A stretch of DNA of 21,081 nucleotides from an uncultured Actinomycetes bacterium (GTDB taxonomy: Bacteria > Actinomycetota > Acidimicrobiia > Acidimicrobiales > Microtrichaceae): the NCBI GenBank assembly GCA_903953195.1, contig CAJBIS010000008.1, forward strand, positions 1-21,081, given 5' to 3'. Positions 14,178 through 21,081 of the stretch are shown here, one piece after another. A program made the translations under genes and the position numbers. Each line of letters begins with the position of its first letter. Position 1 is the first letter of the stretch. The notes below the pieces were generated by a model, which saw only the letters and a program-made list of their open reading frames with translations, had not been told where the DNA came from and made no database searches.

Positions 14178-16283
14178 TCAGTCCGGCGCCGGCGTCTCGA
14201 ACACCATCGTCGTCGCCGCCGGCACCGTGAGGATCGCCCCGGGCGATCGCTGTCCACGCGACGGATCGTCGGTCGCGGTGTCGAGCACCGCCCGCCACGC
14301 CTCCCCCCACGCGGCATCCGGCAGGCGCAACGCCACCTCGGCGAGTCCGGCGTTGATGGCGACGAGCAGCGACTGGGACCGGATCGGCACGCCACGGCGG
14401 TCGGTCTCCCCGAGTTCGCCGTTCAGCCACATGACGACGCACTGGTCACCCGAGTTCCAGTCCTCGGGCTCCATCGGGGCACCGTCGGCCCGGAACCACG
14501 CCACATCGGGTCGCCCGGCCTCGTCGACCGGGGCCCCGGTCAGGAACCGGCGCCGCTGCAGTGCCGGGTGACGGGTGCGGAGCGCGAGCACCCGCCGGGT
14601 GAAGGCCAGGAACGCGGCGTCGACGTCGTCCCAGTCGAGCCACGACACCTCGTTGTCCTGCGCGTAGGCGTTGTTGTTGCCACCCTGGGTTCGCCCCAGC
14701 TCGTCGCCGGCGACCACCATCGGCACGCCCTGCGAGAGTGCCAGTGTCGCCATCAGGTTGCGGCGCAACCGGTCGCGTCGGGCCCGCACGTCCGGATCGC
14801 CGGTCGGCCCCTCGACCCCGCAGTTGGTGGAGCGGTTGTCGTCGGTGCCGTCGCGGTTGTCCTCGCCGTTCGCGAGGTTGTGCTTCTGCTCGTACGACAC
14901 CAGATCCGCGAGGGTGAACCCGTCGTGGGCCGTCACGAAGTTGATGCTGGCGTGGGGACGTCGGCCATCCCGCTCGTACAGGTCCGACGAGCCGGTGAGC
15001 CGCGACGCGAACTCCCCCAGCACCGGGACGCCGCGACACCACAGGTCCCGCACGCAGTCGCGGTACCGGCCGTTCCACTCCGACCAGCCCGGCGGGAAGT
15101 TGCCGACCTGGTACCCGCCCTCCCCGACGTCCCACGGCTCGGCGATCAACTTCACCTGGCTGACGACCGGGTCCTGCTGGATCAGATCGAAGAACGCCGA
15201 CAGCCGGTCGACGTCGTGCAGTTCCCGCGCCAGCGCGGAGGCCAGATCGAATCGGAACCCGTCGACGTGCATCTCCTCGATCCAGTACCGGAGGCTGTCC
15301 ATGATCAGCTGCAGGACGTGCGGGTGGCGCATGTTCAGGCTGTTGCCGGTCCCCGTGTAGTCCACGTAGGTCGCGGGGTCCTCCGGGTCCAGCCGGTAGT
15401 ACGCCTGGTTGTCGAGGCCCTTGAAGCTCAGGACCGGGCCCCCGCCGCCGGCCTCGGCGGTGTGGTTGTAGACGACGTCGAGGATCACCTCGATGCCGGC
15501 CTCGTGCAGGGTCTTCACCATGACCTTGAACTCCTGCACCTGCGCGCCGCGGTCGCCGCCGACCGCGTAGGTGTTCTGCGGAGCGAAGAACCCGATCGAG
15601 TCGTAGCCCCAGTAGTTGCGGAGGCCGAGTTCGACGAGGCGACGGTTGCTGATGAACTGGTGCACCGGCATCAGCTCGACCGCGGTGACGCCGAGCCGCC
15701 GCAGGTGATCGATGATCGGCGGCGCGCACAGGCCCAGGTAGGTGCCGCGCAGTTCGGGCGGCACCTCGGGATGACGCATGGTCAGTCCGCGCACGTGGGC
15801 CTCGTAGAGCACGGTCTCGTGCCACGGCGTCCCGGGGCGACGATCCGCACCCCAGTCGAACCACGGGTTGACCACGACCGAACGAGGGACGTCGGCGGCC
15901 GAGTCGGCGTCGGAGTCGGGTTGCACGGAGTCCGACCAGCGGACCGAGCCGGAGACGGCACGGGCGTAGGGGTCGAGCAGCAGTTTCGACACCTGCTGCA
16001 GGTCGCCGACGCCGCGCTGGGGTGCGTCCACGCGGAACCCGTACCGCATGCCCGGACCGACGTCGGGCAGGTAGCCGTACCAGACCGAGCCGACGCACTC
16101 GGGCAGCGGGACGCGGATCTCCTCGTCGTCGGCGTCGAACAGGCAGAGGATCACCGACCCGTCAGGGCTCGCCGCCGCAGCCTCGGAGAAGACCGCGACG
16201 TTCGTGCCGGCACCGTCCCACGAGGCGCCGAGCGGGTACGGCCGACCGCGCCAGACGCGGACCGGGGCGCCGGCGACGATCAC
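14178..16283 (-). CDS. glgX: Glycogen debranching enzyme GlgX (GH13)
   Basis: Isoamylase-type debranching enzyme that hydrolyses alpha-1,6 branches of phosphorylase-limit glycogen in the cytoplasm. With 701 residues it has typical GlgX length: an N-terminal CBM48-like domain (GRPYPLGASWDGAGTNVAVFSE, given here as positions 13-34), the GH13 barrel with DVVYNH (269-274), nucleophile Asp346 in GFRFD, acid/base Glu382 in AEPWD, Asp454 in TAHDG, and a C-terminal beta domain. The GTG at 16283 overlaps the stop of the SRPBCC gene (GTGA), so it is translated as the last member of the thiamine operon. The frame is open further upstream but that lies inside the other gene. TreX-like debranching for trehalose synthesis is an alternative role. 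Confidence 0.93.
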   Translation of the reverse strand: MIVAGAPVRVWRGRPYPLGASWDGAGTNVAVFSEAAAASPDGSVILCLFDADDEEIRVPLPECVGSVWYGYLPDVGPGMRYGFRVDAPQRGVGDLQQVSKLLLDPYARAVSGSVRWSDSVQPDSDADSAADVPRSVVVNPWFDWGADRRPGTPWHETVLYEAHVRGLTMRHPEVPPELRGTYLGLCAPPIIDHLRRLGVTAVELMPVHQFISNRRLVELGLRNYWGYDSIGFFAPQNTYAVGGDRGAQVQEFKVMVKTLHEAGIEVILDVVYNHTAEAGGGGPVLSFKGLDNQAYYRLDPEDPATYVDYTGTGNSLNMRHPHVLQLIMDSLRYWIEEMHVDGFRFDLASALARELHDVDRLSAFFDLIQQDPVVSQVKLIAEPWDVGEGGYQVGNFPPGWSEWNGRYRDCVRDLWCRGVPVLGEFASRLTGSSDLYERDGRRPHASINFVTAHDGFTLADLVSYEQKHNLANGEDNRDGTDDNRSTNCGVEGPTGDPDVRARRDRLRRNLMATLALSQGVPMVVAGDELGRTQGGNNNAYAQDNEVSWLDWDDVDAAFLAFTRRVLALRTRHPALQRRRFLTGAPVDEAGRPDVAWFRADGAPMEPEDWNSGDQCVVMWLNGELGETDRRGVPIRSQSLLVAINAGLAEVALRLPDAAWGEAWRAVLDTATDDPSRGQRSPGAILTVPAATTMVFETPAPD

Positions 16284-16762
16284 GAGCCGGACCCGACGAG
16301 CGAGATGAGGCGGGCCCGAGATGCTCGGATCTCGTCGGCGAGCAGACGATCGAGCATCGGGACCCACAGCGAACCGCCGTAGTGCAGTCGCATCTCGAGC
16401 GTGCTCGTCGGCGACGCCGTCGGAACGGCGCCGTCGCCCGGCACCGCGGGCTCCGCCGAGATCGTGGCGTCGAGCACCCACGCGCTGTGGCTGCGGTCGT
16501 CGAGATCGCGACGCTCGAACCGCACGTGGTCGGGCTCGTCACAGATGGTGCGCACCATGCGCAACCGCTTCGACCGGCGCAGCGGCCCCAGCTGGGCTCG
16601 CAGGTCGACGAGCCACGCGGGTCCCGGGTCGCCGGCGTCGGGTTCCGCAGGTTCGACCCGGCCGACGATGTCGAGCCAGTCGGCGTAGGTGCCGAGATCG
16701 GCGACGACCGCGAACACTGCCGACGCGACCGCATCGGTACTCAGGTCGGCGACGACGTCCAC
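16280..16762 (-). CDS. SRPBCC-fold (START-like) protein
   Basis: A 160-residue protein resembling the SRPBCC/polyketide cyclase-dehydrase superfamily, whose members bind hydrophobic ligands in a helix-grip fold. The N-terminal stretch DAVASAVFAVVADLGTYADW (10-29) is the usual first helix region, followed by alternating strands and a long C-terminal helix (about 134-155). No catalytic residues can be assigned and the function is unknown. The GTG at 16762 gives a start overlapping the thiP end by 22 bases; its stop overlaps the glgX start by four. It is thus embedded in the operon between thiamine transport and glycogen breakdown. Fold assignment is from pattern recognition and is moderately sure; the reading frame itself is well supported by context. 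Confidence 0.72.
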   Translation of the reverse strand: MDVVADLSTDAVASAVFAVVADLGTYADWLDIVGRVEPAEPDAGDPGPAWLVDLRAQLGPLRRSKRLRMVRTICDEPDHVRFERRDLDDRSHSAWVLDATISAEPAVPGDGAVPTASPTSTLEMRLHYGGSLWVPMLDRLLADEIRASRARLISLVGSGS

Positions 16763-18381
16763 GCCGCCATTGTGCCCCGCGCACCGGCACCGGCCCGGCC
16801 TCCCCGTCGTTCGGCCACGGTGTCGATCGCCACGAGCACGGCACCGCACACGACCACGAGGACACAGCTGAGCGCCATCGCCTGCCCGAACCCGGCCGGG
16901 CCCGGTCGCGACATCAGCTGCTCGATCGCCACCGGGAGCGTCGTTCGTTCCGGTCGGGCCAGGAACACGGTGGCCCCGAACTCGCCGAGGCTGGCGACGA
17001 ACGCGAGCGCCGCGCCGCCCCCGACCGCGCCGCGCACCGCCGGCAGCTCCACCCGCCACCAGCGGGCTCGGGGCGACGCTCCGAGCATCGCCGCGGTGTC
17101 GACGGCGGCGCGTGGGACGGCTCGGAGTGCGGGGGCCACCACTCTGACCACGAGCGGTACCGCGACCAACGCCTGGGCCGCCGGGATCAGCCACCACGAC
17201 CCACGCAGGTCGACGGGCGGACGTCCCGCCACGAGGACCAGACCGAACCCGATCGTGATGGCCGAGACGGCGATCGGCAGCAGCGAGATCCGTTCGGCGA
17301 CACCACCGGGACGGTGCGCGACCAACGCTGCAGTGGGCACCGCGATCGCGACTGCGAACACGGTGGCGATCGAGGCCGTCACCAGCGAGGTGACGGCCAC
17401 CTGCGCCGGCGAGATCGCCAGTCCGGTCCCCTGCGTGACCGAGCCGAGTCGCGTCCAGTTGGCGAACGTGAGCGCTGGCCCGATGTGGAGCGAGCGAACC
17501 GCCACCGCCGCGAGCGGCACCCCGGCCACGAGCGCGACCACGCCCGACGCGAGGCCGACCGCCACACGCTCCGAGGTGACCGTCGGGCGGCGACGAGCAG
17601 CCACACCTGCGGCGGCGCCGGTGTGACGCGCCACCCGGGCGTGCACGCCGAGCGCGGCGACGACCGCGACGATCTGCACCATGGCGAGCACGGCGGCGCC
17701 CGACAGGTCGTACTGCCTCGTGGCCCGGATCCAGATCTCGACCTCGAGGGTGGTCACGGTGCCACCCCCCAGGATCACCACCACGCCGAAGCTGGTGAGG
17801 CAGAACAGGAAGACCACGGCCGCGGCCGACGCGATCGCCGGTGCGACCGCAGGGACGGTGACGCGCCAGAGCGCGTGGAGTGGACCGACGCCCAGCAGCC
17901 GGCCGGCGTCGTCGAGCGAGCGGGTGCGAGCCGCCACGGCGCCGCCGACCACGAGCACGACGACCGCCAGGTTGAAACTCAGGTGGGCGATGATCACGGC
18001 CCACCACGTGCCACGCAGATCGACCGGACCCGTCGGACCGAGCACCGCCGCCACCGCCGTGGCCAGCACCACCGACGGCAGCACGAACGGCACCAGCGCC
18101 AGCGCGCGGACCAGCCGTCGGCCACGAAACCGGAAGGTACCGAGCACCCAGGCCACCGGCAGGCCGACCAGCACGGTGACCGCGGTCGACACCGCGGCCT
18201 GCGCCACCGTGACGCCGAGCAGCCGCCAGGTCCGTGCCGACGACAGCACCCGGGTCACCGCGTCCGGACCCAGCGTCCCGTCCGGGTGCACGGCCCGCCA
18301 CGCGACGGCGGCGACGGGGACCGCGACGGCGACGGCGAGCAGGCCCAGGGTCAGCCACGAGCCGGTCCGCCGACGGGTCAC
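16741..18381 (-). CDS. thiP: Thiamine ABC transporter permease ThiP
   Basis: Two-domain ABC importer permease of 546 residues, about 12 hydrophobic segments, expected to form the membrane channel for thiamine delivered by ThiB. Each half has the cytoplasmic EAA loop that docks the ATPase: SLDDAGRLLGVGPLHALWRV (155-174) and AVDTAAMLGASPRARWWRV (426-444). Both halves also carry DLRG(T/S)WW (121-127 and 391-397), showing internal duplication. The segment SLGEFGATVF (464-473) is typical of ThiP and of iron permeases of the same family; thiamine is chosen because of the adjacent thiB, the thiamine kinase and the TPP riboswitch. The GTG at 18381 overlaps the thiB stop. No thiQ ATPase gene is nearby. 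Confidence 0.87.
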   Translation of the reverse strand: MTRRRTGSWLTLGLLAVAVAVPVAAVAWRAVHPDGTLGPDAVTRVLSSARTWRLLGVTVAQAAVSTAVTVLVGLPVAWVLGTFRFRGRRLVRALALVPFVLPSVVLATAVAAVLGPTGPVDLRGTWWAVIIAHLSFNLAVVVLVVGGAVAARTRSLDDAGRLLGVGPLHALWRVTVPAVAPAIASAAAVVFLFCLTSFGVVVILGGGTVTTLEVEIWIRATRQYDLSGAAVLAMVQIVAVVAALGVHARVARHTGAAAGVAARRRPTVTSERVAVGLASGVVALVAGVPLAAVAVRSLHIGPALTFANWTRLGSVTQGTGLAISPAQVAVTSLVTASIATVFAVAIAVPTAALVAHRPGGVAERISLLPIAVSAITIGFGLVLVAGRPPVDLRGSWWLIPAAQALVAVPLVVRVVAPALRAVPRAAVDTAAMLGASPRARWWRVELPAVRGAVGGGAALAFVASLGEFGATVFLARPERTTLPVAIEQLMSRPGPAGFGQAMALSCVLVVVCGAVLVAIDTVAERRGGRAGAGARGTMAAWTSSPT

Positions 18382-19487
18382 TCCATGATCGATCGCCACT
18401 GCTCGATCCACTGGTCGCGTTCGGCGCCGATCCGGTCGACGGGCAGGTCGAGCGGCGCCGCCGGTCGAGCAGCCCACGTGGCGAACTCGGGCGGCTGCGG
18501 CGTGCCCGGAACGACGGGGTCGACGAAGTTCGACAGTGGCAACGCGGCCTGCCACTCCGGGCCGAGCATGAACTCGACGAGTTGGCGTGCCAGATCCGGA
18601 TGCGGGGCGCCGCGCAACACCCCGGCGTACTCGACCTGGCGGACGCAGGTGTCCTCGACGACGACCGACTTCGGCTCACTCAGCGCGCCCTCACTGAACA
18701 GCACCTCCGCGGGCGGGCTGGTCGCGTACGACACGACGAGCGGGCGGTCGCCACCCGAGGCGGAGTAGTCGGTCTGGTAGGCGTCATCCCAGCTCGGCCG
18801 GACGCGCACGCCGTTGGCGCGGAGCGACTCCCAGTAGGCGGGCCAGTCATCACCGCTGCGGGCGACCGTGCCGACGAGGAACGCCAGCCCCGGCGACGAC
18901 GTCACGGGACTCGGGACGACCAGCAGGTCGCGGTACCTCGGGTCGGCGAGATCGGCGAGCGTCGCCGGCGGCTGCAGACCCCGGGCCGCGAGCGCTCCCA
19001 CGTCGGCGTTCACACACACCGCCGCGGTGTCGATGGGGGTCAGCAGTTCGTCGAGCTCACCCCCGGGGCGGTCGGCGTCCGGCACCACGCCGGCGTTCGG
19101 CGGCGTGAAGGGCTCGAGCAGCTCCTCGGCGGTGACGCGGGTGGCGAGCGTGTTGTCGACGCCGAACAACACGTCGCCCTCGGGCGCCCCGGGGCTCAGC
19201 AGCGCCTTGGTGAGCATGGCGCCGGCGTCACCGGACGTCACGACACGGATCGTCGCACCGGTCTGCGCCCGGAAGGCCTCGGCGGCCGACTCGGGCAGCG
19301 CGAAGGCGTCGTACGTGACGAGCACGACCTCGTTCGCCGATGACGGTTCGCCGGTCGAGTTCGTCGCACCGGTGGCGGCTTGCTGATCACCGCCTGAACA
19401 CGCCGCGGCGAGCAGCGCCACGGCGAGTGCCGCTCCGGCGGCGATCACACGTCGAGTGGATCTGCGGGACATCGGGTGAGACCTCAT
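18378..19487 (-). CDS. thiB: Thiamine-binding lipoprotein ThiB
   Basis: Extracytoplasmic solute-binding protein of 369 residues, predicted to bind thiamine and hand it to ThiP. A signal peptide of about 29 residues ends in LLAAAC with Cys30 as lipid-attachment site, followed by a Ser/Thr/Gly-rich linker. Family motifs are LVTYDAFALP (56-65), GDVLFGVDNTLATR (104-117) and the PSPVTSSPGLAFLVGTVA region (192-209). The ATG at 19487 overlaps the stop of the kinase gene (ATGA) and has GGGAGG upstream; an ATG at 19472 is a possible alternative five codons in. Iron- or polyamine-binding relatives exist, but the riboswitch and kinase favour thiamine. Confidence 0.9.
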   Translation of the reverse strand: MRSHPMSRRSTRRVIAAGAALAVALLAAACSGGDQQAATGATNSTGEPSSANEVVLVTYDAFALPESAAEAFRAQTGATIRVVTSGDAGAMLTKALLSPGAPEGDVLFGVDNTLATRVTAEELLEPFTPPNAGVVPDADRPGGELDELLTPIDTAAVCVNADVGALAARGLQPPATLADLADPRYRDLLVVPSPVTSSPGLAFLVGTVARSGDDWPAYWESLRANGVRVRPSWDDAYQTDYSASGGDRPLVVSYATSPPAEVLFSEGALSEPKSVVVEDTCVRQVEYAGVLRGAPHPDLARQLVEFMLGPEWQAALPLSNFVDPVVPGTPQPPEFATWAARPAAPLDLPVDRIGAERDQWIEQWRSIME

Positions 19488-20152
19488 CGGGCGCCCTCCC
19501 GGGCAACGGAATCGTTCGGTGGCAGGACGGCGGCGACACAGCCGCCGTCGACGAGCACGCTGGTCGGCACCGACACCACCTCGTTCGAGACACCCCGCGC
19601 CGTGTGCGCCTCGAGCACGTCGCCGCTGAGCTCCCAACGGAGCCCCTCGGTGTGCACACCGCAGGCCGCACCGCCGATCGGCAGCAGTGAGATCAGATCA
19701 CCGATCGCTGCGGGGAGCTCGCGGCGGCGTTCGCGGACCATCACCACGTGGGTGCCGTCGAACGACGCATCCACCTCGATGCCGGCGAGCCGGTCGTGAG
19801 CGAGCACGTTCAGCGACGCGAGCAGGTGGTCGAGTCGTCCACCGGCGCTCCCCACGACGACCAGCCGGTCCGTCCCCGCCGTGCAGGCGACCTCGAGCGC
19901 GAGCTCCAGATCGGTCGCGTCCTTGTCGACCGGGTGCCGCTCGACGCGCACTCCGCCCGCCTCCGCCGCTCGCAGGACCTCGGGATCGACGGAGTCGAGG
20001 TCCCCGACCACGACGTCGACGGGCACCTCGAGGGCGATCGCCCGCTCGAGGCCCGAATCGGCGGCGACGACCAGGTCGAACGGACCGATCCACGACGGCA
20101 ACGTGGTGGCGACGGTGACCGGCCCGCCCGCGAACACGATGGTGGTTCCCAT
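19484..20152 (-). CDS. thiN: Thiamine pyrophosphokinase
   Basis: Transfers pyrophosphate from ATP to thiamine, giving the cofactor TPP in one step; the salvage enzyme for imported thiamine. All family motifs are seen in 222 residues: AADSG (30-34), VVGDLDS (48-54), DKDATDLELAL (76-86), GGRLDHLLASL (104-114) and the thiamine-binding ARGVSNE (185-191). ATG at 20152 lies four bases after the conserved GGAGG at the 3' end of a TPP riboswitch, which fixes the start. It leads the operon continuing into thiB and thiP. The symbol thiN is borrowed from other bacteria. Confidence 0.93.
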   Translation of the reverse strand: MGTTIVFAGGPVTVATTLPSWIGPFDLVVAADSGLERAIALEVPVDVVVGDLDSVDPEVLRAAEAGGVRVERHPVDKDATDLELALEVACTAGTDRLVVVGSAGGRLDHLLASLNVLAHDRLAGIEVDASFDGTHVVMVRERRRELPAAIGDLISLLPIGGAACGVHTEGLRWELSGDVLEAHTARGVSNEVVSVPTSVLVDGGCVAAVLPPNDSVAREGAR

Positions 20153-20153
20153 G

Positions 20154-20245
20154 CTCCCTCCGCCGGCATTACCCGGATCAGGTTCGTGCGGGTCGGCGGC
20201 CGTTCAGCCACCCTCTCAGCCCGGTCGTCCGAGCTCCCCGGTGAG
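20154..20245 (-). promoter_or_regulatory. TPP riboswitch (THI element)
   Basis: Minus-strand sequence carries the conserved CTGAGAGGG (20219-20211), and then CCTGATCCGGGTAATGCC followed by GGCGGAGGGA (20181-20155), an almost exact THI-box match with the expected intervening arm. The 5' part CTCACCGGGGAGC (20245-20233) is placed to form the closing stem. The 3' conserved GGAGG (20161-20157) is also the Shine-Dalgarno sequence of the kinase, so TPP binding should hide the ribosome site and lower translation. There is no room for a separate terminator before the ATG, which supports translational control. Confidence 0.95.
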
Positions 20246-20256
20246 TTGTCACGCCG

Positions 20257-20262
20257 AACCTA
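20257..20262 (-). promoter_or_regulatory. Candidate -10 of the thiamine operon
   Basis: Minus-strand TAGGTT fits TANNNT and would start transcription near 20250, just before the riboswitch. No clear -35. Its position relative to the aptamer is the main support. Confidence 0.4.
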
Positions 20263-20324
20263 CCCCACGACCACGGCCCTGCCGGCGCGTCTCGGGGAAC
20301 TCCGACACATCATCGGCACTCAAC

Positions 20325-20348
20325 GCACCGGGACGCGGCCGGCGGTGC
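20325..20348 (-). terminator. Weak hairpin after the acyl-CoA dehydrogenase gene
   Basis: GCACCG and CGGTGC form a six-base stem with a 12-base GC-rich loop, starting about ten bases past the stop at 20358. There is no T-run. It is the only candidate for separating this gene from the thiamine operon, and is weak. Confidence 0.25.
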
Positions 20349-20357
20349 TGCGGAGTG

Positions 20358-21081
20358 TCAGCCGATGACGCCGTGGATGCGGGCCAGCGATCGCAGCATC
20401 ACCTCGTCGGCCCCGCCGCCGATCGACCAGAGCCGGGTGTCACGGAAGAACCGTGCCGGCCAGTTCTCCTCGACGTAGCCCATTCCTCCGTGGAACTGGA
20501 CGGCGGCATCGGCCATGCGGCGTGCCAGCCGGGCCGAGCGCAACTTGGCGACGGTGGCCTGACGAGTGATGTCCTCGCCGTGCTGGACCGCCACCACCGT
20601 GGCCCAGTTGTGGTGACGGAGCATGTCGAGCTCGGCGGAGATGTCGGCCAGTTCGTACTGGATCACCTGGTTGTCGGCGAGTGTCCCACCGAAGGCCGGA
20701 CGACTGCGGACGTACTCGACGGTCTTCTCGATCGCGCCCTCGATCGCTCCGACCAACTGGTAGGCCGCGATCATGCGCTCGTTCTGGAACTGCGCCATCT
20801 GCTGCTGGAAGCCGGCCCCCTCGACCCCGATGGTGTTGGCGACGGGCACCCGCACGTCGGTGAACACGAGCTCCGCCGTGTCCGATGCCCGCATGCCGAG
20901 CTTGTCGAGCTTGCGGCTCACCTCGAATCCGTCGGCGTCGGTCGGGACGATGATCTGCGACATCCCGCGGTAGCCACCGGCGTCGGAGGTCCGGCACAAC
21001 AGACACAACCAGTCGGACTGGGTGCCGTTCGTGATCCACATCTTGGTGCCGTTGATCACCCACTCGTCACCGTCTCGCTCG
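20358..21081 (-). CDS. Acyl-CoA dehydrogenase (N-terminal part outside window)
   Basis: FAD-dependent enzyme introducing a double bond into an acyl-CoA. The frame runs off the window edge, and the codons before the first in-window GTG (21059) read ERDGDEW, so that GTG is internal (DEWVINGTKMWITNG is the family core). The C-terminal helical domain is complete, with QFHGGMGYVEENWPARFFRD near the end. The position used as catalytic base in medium-chain enzymes is Gly here (SIGGGADEV), as in isovaleryl- and long-chain-type enzymes. The Glu in FQNERMIAA (94 counting from that GTG) is the likely base. Substrate unknown; branched-chain or terpenoid acyl-CoA would fit this subgroup. It is upstream of, and on the same strand as, the thiamine operon but about 110 bases away from the riboswitch. 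Confidence 0.92.
   Translation of the reverse strand, partial: ERDGDEWVINGTKMWITNGTQSDWLCLLCRTSDAGGYRGMSQIIVPTDADGFEVSRKLDKLGMRASDTAELVFTDVRVPVANTIGVEGAGFQQQMAQFQNERMIAAYQLVGAIEGAIEKTVEYVRSRPAFGGTLADNQVIQYELADISAELDMLRHHNWATVVAVQHGEDITRQATVAKLRSARLARRMADAAVQFHGGMGYVEENWPARFFRDTRLWSIGGGADEVMLRSLARIHGVIG

Noticed and set aside
14568..16382. Open frame of 604 codons on the plus strand opposite glgX
   Set aside because: Antisense shadow; glgX has all GH13 catalytic motifs in the other strand.
16321..18768. Open frame of 815 codons on the plus strand opposite thiP
   Set aside because: Antisense shadow with His/Arg/Asp-rich low-complexity product; thiP shows membrane helices and EAA loops.

Overview
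The window is a gene-dense stretch of a high-GC actinobacterial chromosome. It holds 17 protein genes, two of them cut by the window edges. Three markers point to Actinobacteria: a mycothiol-type cysteine ligase (MshC), an F420H2:NADP oxidoreductase (NpdG), and frequent GTG starts with probable leaderless promoters. A deeper branch such as Acidimicrobiia is possible, but that is inference. No tRNA, rRNA, CRISPR array, insertion sequence or phage gene was seen, and no gene-free stretch exceeds about 210 bases.

Layout: (1) 3-1376 (+), the 3'-terminal part of a secreted-type GH5 glycosidase resembling endoglycoceramidases. (2) 1419-8919 (-), a long run read right to left: two CNNM/CBS membrane proteins, an APH-like kinase fused to a DUF6285-like domain, a PIG-L deacetylase, npdG, mshC and a PlsC acyltransferase. 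The first four are tightly packed; plsC appears to have its own promoter. (3) 9002-14177 (+), a divergent operon: a MarR regulator, two half-transporters forming a predicted heterodimeric ABC exporter with one degenerate ATP site, and a lone ABC ATPase. (4) 14178-20245 (-), a TPP-riboswitch operon: thiamine pyrophosphokinase, thiB, thiP, a SRPBCC-fold protein and the glycogen debranching enzyme glgX. (5) 20358-21081 (-), the C-terminal part of an acyl-CoA dehydrogenase.

How they work together: in region 4, ThiB/ThiP would import thiamine and the kinase would convert it to TPP. TPP then binds the riboswitch, whose 3' end contains the kinase ribosome-binding site. No ThiQ ATPase is present. SRPBCC and glgX are joined to thiP by overlapping reading frames, so they may share TPP control. 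In region 3, the MarR protein probably controls its own exporter through a palindrome at its promoter. Region 2 puts genes of two actinobacterial redox cofactors, mycothiol and F420, side by side.

The most noteworthy points are the riboswitch operon that lacks thiQ but runs on into glgX, the MarR/ABC/ABC/ABC operon with a strong candidate operator, the MshC-like ligase that keeps a CysS-type glutamate, and the kinase-DUF6285 fusion. Eight gene junctions use a 4-base ATGA/GTGA overlap. I did not find a clearly new defence or mobile system.
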